Source of the DNA: Aeromonas molluscorum 848
Lineage (GTDB): Bacteria; Pseudomonadota; Gammaproteobacteria; Enterobacterales; Aeromonadaceae
Length of the DNA: 33,056 nucleotides
Reading direction: 5' to 3'
NCBI RefSeq assembly: GCF_000388115.1
Contig: NZ_AQGQ01000024.1
Span: 1 to 33,056 of the forward strand
The position numbers were made by a program, and so were the translations under genes. Positions within the stretch are counted from its first letter, which is position 1; every line of letters starts with the position of its first letter. This document shows positions 15,901-24,571 of this stretch, in pieces. The notes beneath the pieces were generated by a model that saw nothing but the letters and a program-made list of their open reading frames with translations, was not told the origin of the DNA and searched no databases.

Positions 15901-18150
15901 TTATCTATCAGCAGCTAAAGGAGAATCAGCCATTGCTTGTATTAGCAACGCTTTAACCTTATGTCCAAGATCAACATTTCGTTTACTCGCTGACTCATGT
16001 GTTAGTGCTTGGCTCAGAATATTCAAAGGCCCGACCAAGTAGACCTTTTCTACAGCTCGTGTAATCGCGGTATAACACATTGTTCGATCAATATTTGGGG
16101 CCTTATCCAGAACAATGATGACTTGCTTAAACTGTGAACCCTGACTCTTGTGAATCGTCATAGCATAAGCGTGGCGAAGGGCATTGATTATATCCAACGA
16201 GATCTCTCGCTCTATGCCGTCATCCCACAGGATCTTGCCAAAGCTAGACAAAGGCTCATGATTGTTATCATTCTTTAGTATTTTCATTACGTTGTAAACT
16301 TGGCAAATGGTTCCTATGGAACCATTCATCAGGTCATGATCATAAAGGTTGGAGCAACATATTACTTTGTCATGTAGTTTAAACTCAGTATCTAAATAGT
16401 GATTTGCTTCTTCTATAAATACCTTTAATGGTTTACTGTTATTCAATGCTACGCAGCGTTTATTGATATCATTGACCATTTTAGTTGTAGCGCAAATTAT
16501 TTGTGTTTCATCAGGTTTTTCTAAATATATTGAGACTGCTCTCTTTTGAATTGCATTGGCTCCATTGATATCAATATGGACGACATCATCGTAGCTAAAT
16601 GTTGGAAGAACACCATTACGGATAGAGGCTGAAATAGCAGGAATGTTTGAGAGTTTATCTTGCCGACGAACCTCTGTTAATGTGATTTTTGGAATGTCGT
16701 GTATTGGCACCAGTTCATGGAAAACAAGACCGAAATCTACAGGTGGAAGTTGCCCAATATCGCCTAACATAATTACATGTGCAGAGTTAGGAACACACCT
16801 CAATAGGCGGTACATACTAGGTAAGTCCACCATTGAGCTTTCATCGACAACAATAATAAGTTGTCTACCTTCATAACTATTAGCATTGAAGTTTCTAATA
16901 AATCTTGCGATAGTATGAGCCTCTTGATTTGTTGCCTCTGCCATCCTTTTTGCTGCTTTGCCTGCAAGTGCGACTTGTATTGGTCTTATATCTAACTCAC
17001 GAAACACGGAATAAAGAGCATCTAATAATGTAGTTTTGCCTACACCTGCACCACCATTAATAATTAGAAAACGATGTTTTATAGCCCCCAAGATAGCTTC
17101 TTTTTGAAGAGAGTTTAAGTTAAAACACTTTTTACTTTCGTATTGATTGATATAAAAGTTTATCCTTTTTTCATCGATGGATAATTTACTTGGGTTTGTG
17201 ATGAGGTTCACCAATCGCTGAGCAACATATGCTTCCATGGTGAAAGCACCAGCGCTCTGTAATTCATTGTCACCAACATCAAGGATATTTTCACACGATG
17301 TGGCGAGTGCGAATGCTTGATTAACATAGCACTCTGTTTTCTCTTGATTATTGGGGATATGTAAGAGCTGTTTCAGCCATATGTCTAGATCATATCGTGT
17401 TGCTAATGTACTCCCGCTAGAAAGGTGACAGTACAATGCCTCCTCGGCTGCTGCTGCGAGCCTAATAGGAGCATCTAATTGAAATCCTAGAGCCACTGAG
17501 ATTCGATCACATTCATTAAAATCAACACCAAACGCTAATAATCGGTAAGGGTCTTCGCTTACCTTACTTATGGTTTCCTGTTGATAATAATCTGATACCA
17601 AAAATGAGGTGGATACTGATAATCCCAAATGTGCATTGCAGAAACGCATAGCATCAATATTTATATAGCTACGCCATGCATCGATAGTATTTTTTGCGGT
17701 GTTTTCACTTAATATCTTACGCAGGCTTACAATATCACCATTGTCCAAGATTTCAAATAAGGACTCACCAAATGTAGACCATAATGTACGGGCTTTTACT
17801 GGGCCAACACCTTTAAATCTGGCGTGACTGCCTAACATGATTACGATTTGCTCCCCTGATGGCCTAATTAGATCTAGGTATTGAGGGGTGATTACAGTGA
17901 GAATGCCTCCGTGCTCTACACGTCTACTATACTGCTTTTTGACAGCTAATTTAACCAATGCACCCTTCGCTAATATTAGTGACAGGCGATCACTGTTATT
18001 TTCAATTATGTGAATGATGTAATTGCGCTTGTAATTGCAATTACGTAGAGTGTCAGGATCTATCTGCACAGCATGAAATGAGCGACCTTTTCTGGATGAA
18101 TATGGTGGTCTCGTGATGCGAAAAAACTTCTCTTGCTCGAAGTCATTCAT
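15901..18150 (-). CDS. RecD2-like superfamily 1B DNA helicase
   Basis: The 749-aa product begins with an OB-like region and helix-hairpin-helix segment (FKGVGPVKARTLWSTFGESLFEIL, about 112-135) characteristic of RecD2. The helicase core follows: Walker A GGAGVGKTT (366-374), Walker B VVDES (434-438), GDIGQLPP (463-470), LTEVRRQ (491-497), and late motifs AMTIHKSQGSQF and CYTAITRAVEKVYLVG. RecD2 enzymes are 5'-3' helicases outside RecBCD. It is the last gene of the six-gene operon (ATGA overlap with the gene before), which implies a role in mobilising or repairing the element's DNA, perhaps unwinding during excision or replication. AT-rich composition differs from the core. The family is confident; the role is inferred. 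Confidence 0.88.
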   Translation of the reverse strand: MNDFEQEKFFRITRPPYSSRKGRSFHAVQIDPDTLRNCNYKRNYIIHIIENNSDRLSLILAKGALVKLAVKKQYSRRVEHGGILTVITPQYLDLIRPSGEQIVIMLGSHARFKGVGPVKARTLWSTFGESLFEILDNGDIVSLRKILSENTAKNTIDAWRSYINIDAMRFCNAHLGLSVSTSFLVSDYYQQETISKVSEDPYRLLAFGVDFNECDRISVALGFQLDAPIRLAAAAEEALYCHLSSGSTLATRYDLDIWLKQLLHIPNNQEKTECYVNQAFALATSCENILDVGDNELQSAGAFTMEAYVAQRLVNLITNPSKLSIDEKRINFYINQYESKKCFNLNSLQKEAILGAIKHRFLIINGGAGVGKTTLLDALYSVFRELDIRPIQVALAGKAAKRMAEATNQEAHTIARFIRNFNANSYEGRQLIIVVDESSMVDLPSMYRLLRCVPNSAHVIMLGDIGQLPPVDFGLVFHELVPIHDIPKITLTEVRRQDKLSNIPAISASIRNGVLPTFSYDDVVHIDINGANAIQKRAVSIYLEKPDETQIICATTKMVNDINKRCVALNNSKPLKVFIEEANHYLDTEFKLHDKVICCSNLYDHDLMNGSIGTICQVYNVMKILKNDNNHEPLSSFGKILWDDGIEREISLDIINALRHAYAMTIHKSQGSQFKQVIIVLDKAPNIDRTMCYTAITRAVEKVYLVGPLNILSQALTHESASKRNVDLGHKVKALLIQAMADSPLAADR

Positions 18151-18653
18151 CTAGGCACCCGCTTAAATATTTCTAGCAATTCCATACGATGCTGTTCTCG
18201 ATGTGAATTTGATTGAAGAGATTTATATTCTTGCTTTAAGCCTTCTAAATGAGATTCAAGTTCTGCAACCCGTAGCTGTAATTGGCGAATCATTTTATCT
18301 TTCTCTTGAATGCTCTTTTCTTGCGGGCTGTATCGCTTTGCGGGTGCTTTTGAAGTATCCCTAGCCTGGTAGGGAAGCTCCTGCAAGGTATTCTGCTCAG
18401 CTAGCCATTGAGCCTTACTTTTAAGGTACGCAACAATGTACTTATTTTGGTAATAGCTAGAGCGAGATATACCAATTTCTTTTATTATGGCAGTTGCATT
18501 TAAACTGCCATTTTCTATGAAGTTTTGCCATTCAGCAAGGTCAAGTGGCCCGACCAAATTAGCCACCTTAACAAGATTTTCACGCGCCTTGGCATGCATT
18601 TTATCAAGTTCAAAATCTTCCAGTTCATGGCTAATATTGAATGCTTTCTTCAT
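18147..18653 (-). CDS. Helix-turn-helix and coiled-coil protein of the recombinase operon, 168 aa
   Basis: The N-terminal half contains a helix-turn-helix-like stretch (NATAIIKEIGISRSSYYQNKYIVAYLKSK). The C-terminal half is a long coiled coil (QEKDKMIRQLQLRVAELESHLEGLKQEYKSLQSN). This is the general build of small accessory proteins in multi-recombinase transposons. It overlaps both neighbours by four bases, so its amount is tied to theirs. It may bind element ends or help select orientation; no direct evidence is visible. Confidence 0.72.
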   Translation of the reverse strand: MKKAFNISHELEDFELDKMHAKARENLVKVANLVGPLDLAEWQNFIENGSLNATAIIKEIGISRSSYYQNKYIVAYLKSKAQWLAEQNTLQELPYQARDTSKAPAKRYSPQEKSIQEKDKMIRQLQLRVAELESHLEGLKQEYKSLQSNSHREQHRMELLEIFKRVPR

Positions 18654-19069
18654 TTTTTTAGATCTTTCAATCTGGCTTTTGTCTTCATAGAGTGTGGGAG
18701 CGGTGCTTCCAACTCCTCAATGGACATACCTCGACTTGTAGCATTGGCGAACCAGCGAACAAAAGTCTCATCATAGTCAGCTAATAGTTTTTTTAACTTG
18801 ATATTTTCTTCTTTTATTTTATCAAGTTTTGATTGGGTTTCTTCTGCACGCCTGCCGATATCTTCTAATATGTTGCTACTTTGATTGGCTTCTTTATAAG
18901 CCTTAACGATAGCTTCTTTTTTTGACAATGCTTGCCGAGTAAATCCTGTCTCCTGTTCCAGCTCCTTCCAAGTGACTTTATTCTTCCCACTGCGGGCAGC
19001 TAGGATTACGATGAGTTTGCAGAAGTCCTGCTCTAGTGCTGCTGTAATTTGTTTCTGTTCTTTTTTCAT
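18650..19069 (-). CDS. TnpC-like coiled-coil accessory protein, 139 aa
   Basis: The start region carries a probable DNA-binding helix pair (NKVTWKELEQETGFTRQALSKKEAIVKAYKEA). A coiled coil follows (IGRRAEETQSKLDKIKEENIKLKKLLADYDE). Length and build resemble TnpC of Tn554 (about 125 aa), the non-catalytic third protein of that system. ATG at 19069 is chosen because it makes an ATGA overlap with the recombinase upstream, like the other junctions of this operon; an ATG twelve bases earlier is also possible. Homology to TnpC is suggested by position and build only. Confidence 0.68.
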   Translation of the reverse strand: MKKEQKQITAALEQDFCKLIVILAARSGKNKVTWKELEQETGFTRQALSKKEAIVKAYKEANQSSNILEDIGRRAEETQSKLDKIKEENIKLKKLLADYDETFVRWFANATSRGMSIEELEAPLPHSMKTKARLKDLKK

Positions 19070-21129
19070 ATTGCAACGCACCCATTATTACCATTAGGGA
19101 AAACTTGCACTAATTCACCATCTGAAATTGAATTATCCTGCTCAATGGCGAGGGCTATACGGCAACCATTTAATAGTTCTTCATGAGAACGTAGCCAGTT
19201 ATTGGAACCATGATATTCAGCGTCAACTGCTGCTTTAACCTGTTGAATTCGAGTTTCTTGTTCAGCTTGAAGTTTTTGTAAATGAATGACCTCTTCCTGA
19301 TTTCCTTTTATACGATAATACTCAGAGCATCCACGGACGCATGCATAGTATTTTCCACATGGAGAGTCACTATAGTCATGTTTGCATAAGCCAATTGCAG
19401 TGATGAGTGTTGTACCAATATCTTCTATCGTTTCAAGAACCTCATCACGGTCAACCAGTGTAAAGATCACGGATGCCTCTTTTGCTTGCTCTGGTGTTAT
19501 ATTTGAGGCGGCAAAGAGTATGTCTGCGTTATCCATGACTCTTTTAGCTGGATTAGTGTGGTCATAGGCTACATTGTCTAGAGTATACTTTCGCCCAAAG
19601 TATCGAGCAATCTCTATAGGGGTTACTGAATCTGAGAGCTCCAGCATAGTGTCTAGAAAGTGACGGAATTGATGTGATGTCAGCCGGATCTGTTCACCTT
19701 GATAGCACAGATTTTTGCGTTCAAAAACATTTTTTATACCCAGGTCGGGACGACCCGCTATATAGTCATATATTTGAGTATATGATATCATTGTGAATTC
19801 CCAGGGCTCAGCTCTCTTCTCAGAATGATGTTGCTGATGTTGGGTAACAAATATTAGTTTATCTAGGGAATCAGCCACAGTTAACTCTGAAATCTGTTTC
19901 CATAACTGATCGATAGACTCCTGTGCTAATGAGAATGCCTTTCCCTTTAAGTCTGATGGGTGGAATGTGCCCGCAATTGCACCTGTATTTGGATTCCGTT
20001 TATTTGTCAGGTTGATATTTCTTTTCTTTAGATAGGATGTGAGATTTGAACGTGATGACCAATTTAATCTTTCCCAAATATCAGTGACAAACAACTCACA
20101 ATCTTCGGTGATAATTGGGAAGAAGTCGTATTTCCCATTAGCAACGCATTTAATCGTGTCACGTACAGGTGCTAATATTTCAAGGGCGCTAGTCAGACCT
20201 TTCTTTAGGATTGGTAACAGGCTTTCGGTTATTGGTTTGGTTTGATATCCAGCCCCCTTTTTGGCTCGGTAGCGGATCTCATTAATGGATAATATGTCCA
20301 TTTCACCTGTGAAGACGTTTTGCTCCTCAACCTCCCTAACCTGTAAGCAATCGACATCTAGGCAGATCACCTCATCAAATCGCAGACCCGTTGCAAACAT
20401 GATTTCTACCATAGCCTGAAACAGTGCATCGTCACCTTCTAGATTCGAGTTAGAAAGTGTTGCTACTGCGATGAGGCTTTCATGGGTAGGTAGCTTCTCA
20501 TGCCGTTTGGTAGTTGACTCAAAATCGATTCTTGTATCACTAGCGGTATGAGTTTCTCCGCGTTTAGATGACTTTTTGAATACAATTTTTTGGATGGAGA
20601 GTCGCTTCTGGTTAATGAATTTCGCAATGGATTCAAGTCTCTGACCAACACGGTAAAAGGTGGTACCTTTTAATCTATCGTGTGCTTCCGCCTCTGCTAC
20701 TTTGAAGTCATAAGTAGTCAGCTCGCTTACTGTAATTTTTCTTTTTAGCATCGCATTATCTAAATAACGATATACTAAAATATAAAAATCAAGTGTCTTT
20801 ACATCTTTTGGGCTCTCAATTTGCGATGCTGAAATATGGCATTTAGCTACATCGGATAAATCCAGATTGTGAAACGGCTTCATGTCATCACGTGATGACT
20901 TAACTTTGTTGCCGAGATTGTTATCTCGATTGAAATTGACTAATATATCATATCCAGCTTTACGAGCCTGAGTCTTACAAATACCTTTAGCATTCCAGCT
21001 AAGGGCATTCCATTCCCAACCTTCTAATGTTGCAAAGGGAGTGTTTTTTTTGTAAAAGTGAACTAATTGTGCCAGATTGCTATCAGCATCTACACCAATT
21101 GATGGTAATAATTGTAGACTGGTATTCAT
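19066..21129 (-). CDS. Large tyrosine recombinase with C-terminal Cys cluster (TnpB-like), 687 aa
   Basis: The catalytic core is recognisable: MFATGLRFDEVICLDVD (Arg250), TSHQFRHFLDTML (H486-x-x-R489) and DNVAYDHTNPAKR (candidate nucleophile Tyr522). A Cys-rich segment follows: C582, C591, C597 and C601 (LCKHDYSDSPCGKYYACVRGC), likely a zinc site, then a helical tail. Large size and a post-catalytic Cys motif are known from TnpB of Tn554-like elements. It starts in the stop codon of the preceding recombinase (ATGA). It probably acts with the other two recombinases on the element ends. A match to the recombinase subunits of other gammaproteobacterial islands is possible but untested. Confidence 0.85.
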   Translation of the reverse strand: MNTSLQLLPSIGVDADSNLAQLVHFYKKNTPFATLEGWEWNALSWNAKGICKTQARKAGYDILVNFNRDNNLGNKVKSSRDDMKPFHNLDLSDVAKCHISASQIESPKDVKTLDFYILVYRYLDNAMLKRKITVSELTTYDFKVAEAEAHDRLKGTTFYRVGQRLESIAKFINQKRLSIQKIVFKKSSKRGETHTASDTRIDFESTTKRHEKLPTHESLIAVATLSNSNLEGDDALFQAMVEIMFATGLRFDEVICLDVDCLQVREVEEQNVFTGEMDILSINEIRYRAKKGAGYQTKPITESLLPILKKGLTSALEILAPVRDTIKCVANGKYDFFPIITEDCELFVTDIWERLNWSSRSNLTSYLKKRNINLTNKRNPNTGAIAGTFHPSDLKGKAFSLAQESIDQLWKQISELTVADSLDKLIFVTQHQQHHSEKRAEPWEFTMISYTQIYDYIAGRPDLGIKNVFERKNLCYQGEQIRLTSHQFRHFLDTMLELSDSVTPIEIARYFGRKYTLDNVAYDHTNPAKRVMDNADILFAASNITPEQAKEASVIFTLVDRDEVLETIEDIGTTLITAIGLCKHDYSDSPCGKYYACVRGCSEYYRIKGNQEEVIHLQKLQAEQETRIQQVKAAVDAEYHGSNNWLRSHEELLNGCRIALAIEQDNSISDGELVQVFPNGNNGCVAI

Positions 21130-22607
21130 AGTTCACCCCTGTCAAACATGTCAGCAAACTTGCGAGCAGCTAAAAAGTTTTTATGTTGAAGAATATTTAT
21201 GGCGTGTGCATCACCAAATGCTGTTTTTACTTCTTCTACCATCGTATCTACAATTGCCTTATGATCAACATCTTCAAAAGCCTCTAGAGAAGAGCAGTTG
21301 TAACAAGAAAGCGGGGGTTGCAGAGAGCATGGGGTAGCGCTACCGCAGCTACCAATTTGAACAAGATTTAGATTTTTCGATGGCGCGAAAATACCTTGTC
21401 CTCGCTTAGAGGCATTATCAGGCGTGACAACTTTACCTGCAAATGCATCGAGTATATCCATGGCTTCACTTCGCAGTACATCATCTAGTTTTTTAGCAAC
21501 AGTATGCGATTGTCTATAATAAACTTCTAGTTGTTGTAAATCACTATGATCCATTAGTTCAGCAACAACAGACATAGGAGTGCCTTTGGCAATTAACCGT
21601 GAGCAGAAGGTTTTACGAAGTCTACGGTTTGTTACCTTGAAGTCCAATCCAACAACCATTCTGAACAGATTGGTGATGTATGTCATCTTTGTTATCTTTA
21701 CTTGCTGCTTAACTAATTCATCTCTAACACTATAGTACTCTGAGATAACAGGCCAATCATCAGTAATTTTTGTACCTAGTATATCTTCGTAACGTGCTTT
21801 CATTAATGATAGTAGTCTTGCAAGTGTTTTTGTTATGGGGCGAATTTTATATACATTATTATTGGCCTGCCCTCTTTGTTTTGCCCTTAAAACTTTTAGT
21901 GTATATACACCCTTGTCTGAAATCTGCAAGTCAGAGAACTTCAGCCTCATCACTTGGATATTTCTCATGCCAAGAACTTGGGCACATTTTAGTGATACCA
22001 ATCCCTGTAACTCATGCGTGGTGAGCGTCTCTGGTAAAACTGAGTTTAATGTGGAGATGAAGATGCGTTCTTCCTTGATCGTGAGTGGACCGCGGCCAGG
22101 GATCTCCATAATGACATCAAGACCTTTACCTTCGTCTGTACCAAACTTTATACTATCTAGGTAATAATCATAAAAGTCTTCGTCAAAGTATGGGTGGCCT
22201 TCTTCAACGCACCATTTATACATCATTCTTAAAATAGATTTAGTGCTTACACTACGCTCAGAACTCATAAGTTCTCTGTAGATTTCTTGGATTTTTTCAG
22301 CAACGTCTTCTGCTGCAATATCGTCAGGGATGTTTAGTAAGCGCCAGCAATGTTGATGTGAGAAAAGAGCATAGTTAGAGTAGATATGACAAGCATAAGA
22401 AATCCATGCACGGGCATGCTCTCTTAGTTGGGGAGAGATTTTGTCAAAGAATAGGGTCTCCCTCTCCGGTTCCAGAACTACTTTACCTTGTGTTAAATCC
22501 AGCTGTTGGCCTGACTGACTTACAGGATATGGGTCATAAGCAAATTGTGGATGCTGGTCTATTTGTACCAACATAATATCGTTTTTATCTAATTTTTTTG
22601 TCGGCAT
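21126..22607 (-). CDS. Tyrosine recombinase with Cys cluster, second of trio, about 493 aa
   Basis: Core motifs are GMRNIQVMRLKFSDL (box I Arg), NRRLRKTFCSRLIAKG (R-x-x-R) and ELMDHSDLQQLEVYYRQS (His and nucleophile Tyr). The first position of box II is Arg instead of the commoner His. A C-terminal motif C-x5-C-x7-C-x2-C (CGSATPCSLQPPLSCYNC) may bind zinc. The ATG at 22607 is preferred because GAGGTG stands six bases upstream. ATG codons at 22628 and 22664 would lengthen it by 7 or 19 residues; the last overlaps the preceding gene by 35 bases. It ends in the start codon of the 687-aa recombinase. Confidence 0.85.
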   Translation of the reverse strand: MPTKKLDKNDIMLVQIDQHPQFAYDPYPVSQSGQQLDLTQGKVVLEPERETLFFDKISPQLREHARAWISYACHIYSNYALFSHQHCWRLLNIPDDIAAEDVAEKIQEIYRELMSSERSVSTKSILRMMYKWCVEEGHPYFDEDFYDYYLDSIKFGTDEGKGLDVIMEIPGRGPLTIKEERIFISTLNSVLPETLTTHELQGLVSLKCAQVLGMRNIQVMRLKFSDLQISDKGVYTLKVLRAKQRGQANNNVYKIRPITKTLARLLSLMKARYEDILGTKITDDWPVISEYYSVRDELVKQQVKITKMTYITNLFRMVVGLDFKVTNRRLRKTFCSRLIAKGTPMSVVAELMDHSDLQQLEVYYRQSHTVAKKLDDVLRSEAMDILDAFAGKVVTPDNASKRGQGIFAPSKNLNLVQIGSCGSATPCSLQPPLSCYNCSSLEAFEDVDHKAIVDTMVEEVKTAFGDAHAINILQHKNFLAARKFADMFDRGEL

Positions 22608-22629
22608 AGCCAGCACCTCGGCAATCATA

Positions 22630-23823
22630 TTATGATAGTTTTCTATGTGATTCCATTTCAGCATGAAGTTGGTTTAGAACTAAGTTGCATTGTTCCATTA
22701 TTGAACCAGTTTCATATATTAGACTACTATCTGAGTTATACGTCCACCCCCCAACATTATTTTTTAGCTTTTTCTGTTGAGCTGCATCAATTCCCATTTT
22801 GGTGAGCATTCTGTCAAGATTTTCAAAGAGGGTATGTCTTAATTTATGCGGGTGGATATCTGACAACTCTAAAATCTTATTCTTAATACTTGAGAAAACA
22901 TCATCCAGTGCTGCTATTGATAGCGGATTATGTGGTTTGGTTGTAGCTAAGAGTAGATAAGGACTCTTCATAGCTGAGTCGCCAAGAGATTTTCTGGCCT
23001 GTTTATATTCATCAATCAGTGACGCTAGAGGAAATGAAATAGGTATGATCCGGCCAACTGTTTTCTCGCGAGGTGATCTACCACGAGGATCGTCATGCTC
23101 GACATTCTGTTGTGTCAGGATAAATGGGTAAACACCATGAACCAGCTGACTCGTATAGCAGTTTGATGTTGTAAGTGATAGCAGCTCACCTTTCCTAATT
23201 CCTGTTTCTAAAAGTAACCTAAGAATTAGCTTGTTACGTAACTGAGTAGCTTTATTCCAGCCAAGCAAACTTGGCATTTCCATGACATCATACAGTGTTG
23301 CTTGTTGGACTAATGATAATCCAAGGATGCGGCCTTGAGCTGTCTTTGGTCTTCTCAGCTTGGCTAGTTTTACTTGAAGTTTTTCCATCATCTTGGGTAT
23401 TTGATGGAATAGAGGATCTGTATTACGGCGCTTGGAAATTGCTTTATCGGCTAAAAATTGAAAGTAAACCAATACTAGGTCAAGGCGTTGATTGAAATAA
23501 TCAGGACTAACAATATCTGGCCGGAGGGGCCTTGCTCCGTTGATATCGTATGAGTGATGCTCAAGGTGTTTGAGAAAACTCTGGTATAAGCCAGTATCAG
23601 CAAACCCTGTGTCAGCAACAATTTCCGCTAGATCTACTTTTAGCATTGCAGCCCATCGTTCGATATGGATTAGGTGGTTTGCATTATTCTCCTGTGTTTT
23701 TTCCGCACCATACAGGTGTGTCAGTGTGAACTCACATAGCCTCGGGATGGGGAGTCCTCTCTCATCAACGATTAGATACTTACGTTCATTGTACTGCTTC
23801 ATGTTGACGGTTCTGAGCTTCAC
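22630..23823 (-). CDS. Tyrosine recombinase, first of trio, 397 aa (TnpA-like)
   Basis: The N-terminal part is helical (residues about 45-130), as in SAM-like core-binding domains. The catalytic part has LLLETGIRKGELLSL (Arg210), HPHKLRHTLFENL (H326-x-x-R329), GGW (358-360) and SSLIYETGS (Tyr370). It starts at GTG, with AAAGGA about eight bases upstream. It is the promoter-proximal gene, 160 bases from ssb, and reads away from it. Size and position fit the TnpA role of Tn554-type modules: site recognition and first strand exchange. Confidence 0.87.
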   Translation of the reverse strand: MKLRTVNMKQYNERKYLIVDERGLPIPRLCEFTLTHLYGAEKTQENNANHLIHIERWAAMLKVDLAEIVADTGFADTGLYQSFLKHLEHHSYDINGARPLRPDIVSPDYFNQRLDLVLVYFQFLADKAISKRRNTDPLFHQIPKMMEKLQVKLAKLRRPKTAQGRILGLSLVQQATLYDVMEMPSLLGWNKATQLRNKLILRLLLETGIRKGELLSLTTSNCYTSQLVHGVYPFILTQQNVEHDDPRGRSPREKTVGRIIPISFPLASLIDEYKQARKSLGDSAMKSPYLLLATTKPHNPLSIAALDDVFSSIKNKILELSDIHPHKLRHTLFENLDRMLTKMGIDAAQQKKLKNNVGGWTYNSDSSLIYETGSIMEQCNLVLNQLHAEMESHRKLS

Positions 23824-23861
23824 TGCATCATTCCTTTACACTTTTAGACACCTATTCCTAA

Positions 23862-23890
23862 TGTATACTCCGAGCTTTCAGAATGAGCAA
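23862..23890 (-). promoter_or_regulatory. Putative sigma-70 promoter of the recombinase operon
   Basis: On the minus strand TTGCTC (23890-23885) and TATACA (23867-23862) are separated by 17 bp. The -10 box lies about 40 bases from the GTG start of the first recombinase. The promoter is just downstream of the ssb terminator, so the operon is insulated from ssb transcription. Confidence 0.65.
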
Positions 23891-23910
23891 TCTTTACATG
23901 TTTTGAAATG

Positions 23911-23937
23911 AAAAAACCCCGAAATATCGGGGTTTTT
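23911..23937. terminator. Bidirectional terminator after ssb
   Basis: CCCCGA (23917-23922) pairs with TCGGGG (23927-23932). A-run and T-run flank both sides, so it can work on either strand. On the minus strand it follows ssb by about 47 bases. Confidence 0.88.
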
Positions 23938-23945
23938 GGGCATTT

Positions 23946-23966
23946 TGCTTTACAAAGTGCTTTACA
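23946..23966. repeat. Paired TGCTTTACA direct repeats next to ssb 3' end
   Basis: TGCTTTACA occurs at 23946-23954 and 23958-23966, a 12-bp period. Shorter CTTTACA copies lie at 23892-23898 and 23834-23840, although the last includes the ribosome-binding site of the first recombinase. They sit at the junction of island and core and could be recombinase-binding sites. This is inference. Confidence 0.45.
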
Positions 23967-23983
23967 TTTTAAAAAATCCGGCC

Positions 23984-24571
23984 CTAGAAGGGAATATCGT
24001 CGTCAAAGTCCATCGGCGGTTCGTTGTAAACCGGCGGTGCTGACTGAGGTTGCTGCTGCGGACGGCTATAGCCACCCTGCTGCATATTCTGTTGCGGTGC
24101 TGCGTTCTGCTGGGGAGCAGAAGGACGCGGCATGTTCTGCTGAGGTGCAGCTTGTTGAGGCTGGCCCCAATTGCCCTGAGACTGCTGACCGCCCATGCCC
24201 TGACCGGCGCCACCTTGTGGACGACCCCCCAGCATCTGCATGACACCGCTGAAGCTGTCTACCAATACCTCGGTGGTATAGCGCTCCTGGCCACCCTGAT
24301 CTTGCCATTTGCGGGTCTGCAGTTTGCCTTCGACATAGACCTGGGAACCCTTCTTCAGGTATTCGCCAGCGACTTCGGCCAGTTTGCCCATGAACACCAC
24401 GCGATGCCATTCGGTGCGCTCTTTCTGCTCACCTGTTTGCTTGTCGCGCCAGGTTTCGGAGGTGGCCAGGGTGATGTTGGTCACGGCACCGCCGCTCGGC
24501 ATGTAGCGCACTTCCGGGTCTTGCCCCAGGTTACCGATCAGAATGACTTTGTTGATGCCTCGACTGGCCAT
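23984..24571 (-). CDS. ssb: Single-stranded DNA-binding protein
   Basis: The 195-aa product has the SSB OB-fold ([28 protein letters not shown]... to about residue 110, with [30 protein letters not shown]). A long Gln/Pro/Gly-rich linker follows, then the conserved acidic tip DFDDDIPF that binds partner proteins. The ATG at 24571 matches the known family start and has GGAAGAGAG upstream; a longer frame to 24757 is not supported. SSB coats single-stranded DNA in replication, repair and recombination. The gene looks intact despite the mobile module just downstream of its stop codon. Confidence 0.97.
   Translation of the reverse strand: MASRGINKVILIGNLGQDPEVRYMPSGGAVTNITLATSETWRDKQTGEQKERTEWHRVVFMGKLAEVAGEYLKKGSQVYVEGKLQTRKWQDQGGQERYTTEVLVDSFSGVMQMLGGRPQGGAGQGMGGQQSQGNWGQPQQAAPQQNMPRPSAPQQNAAPQQNMQQGGYSRPQQQPQSAPPVYNEPPMDFDDDIPF

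Larger units (their letters stand above)
15901..23823 (-). mobile_element. Three-recombinase plus RecD2 mobility module next to ssb
   Basis: Six minus-strand genes with 4-base or longer overlaps, or near-contact junctions, form one operon: three different tyrosine recombinases, two small coiled-coil proteins and a RecD2-like helicase. The first gene starts 160 bases from the ssb stop codon. Composition is clearly more AT-rich than ssb and the curli genes. The module resembles the TnpA-TnpB-TnpC set of Tn554-like elements, extended by a further recombinase, a second small protein and a helicase. The left border of the element it serves is not visible. Confidence 0.75.

Noticed and set aside
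15901..18150. RecD subunit of RecBCD or a conjugative TraI relaxase
   Set aside because: No recB or recC neighbours, no relaxase domain, and the helix-hairpin-helix N-terminus is that of RecD2.
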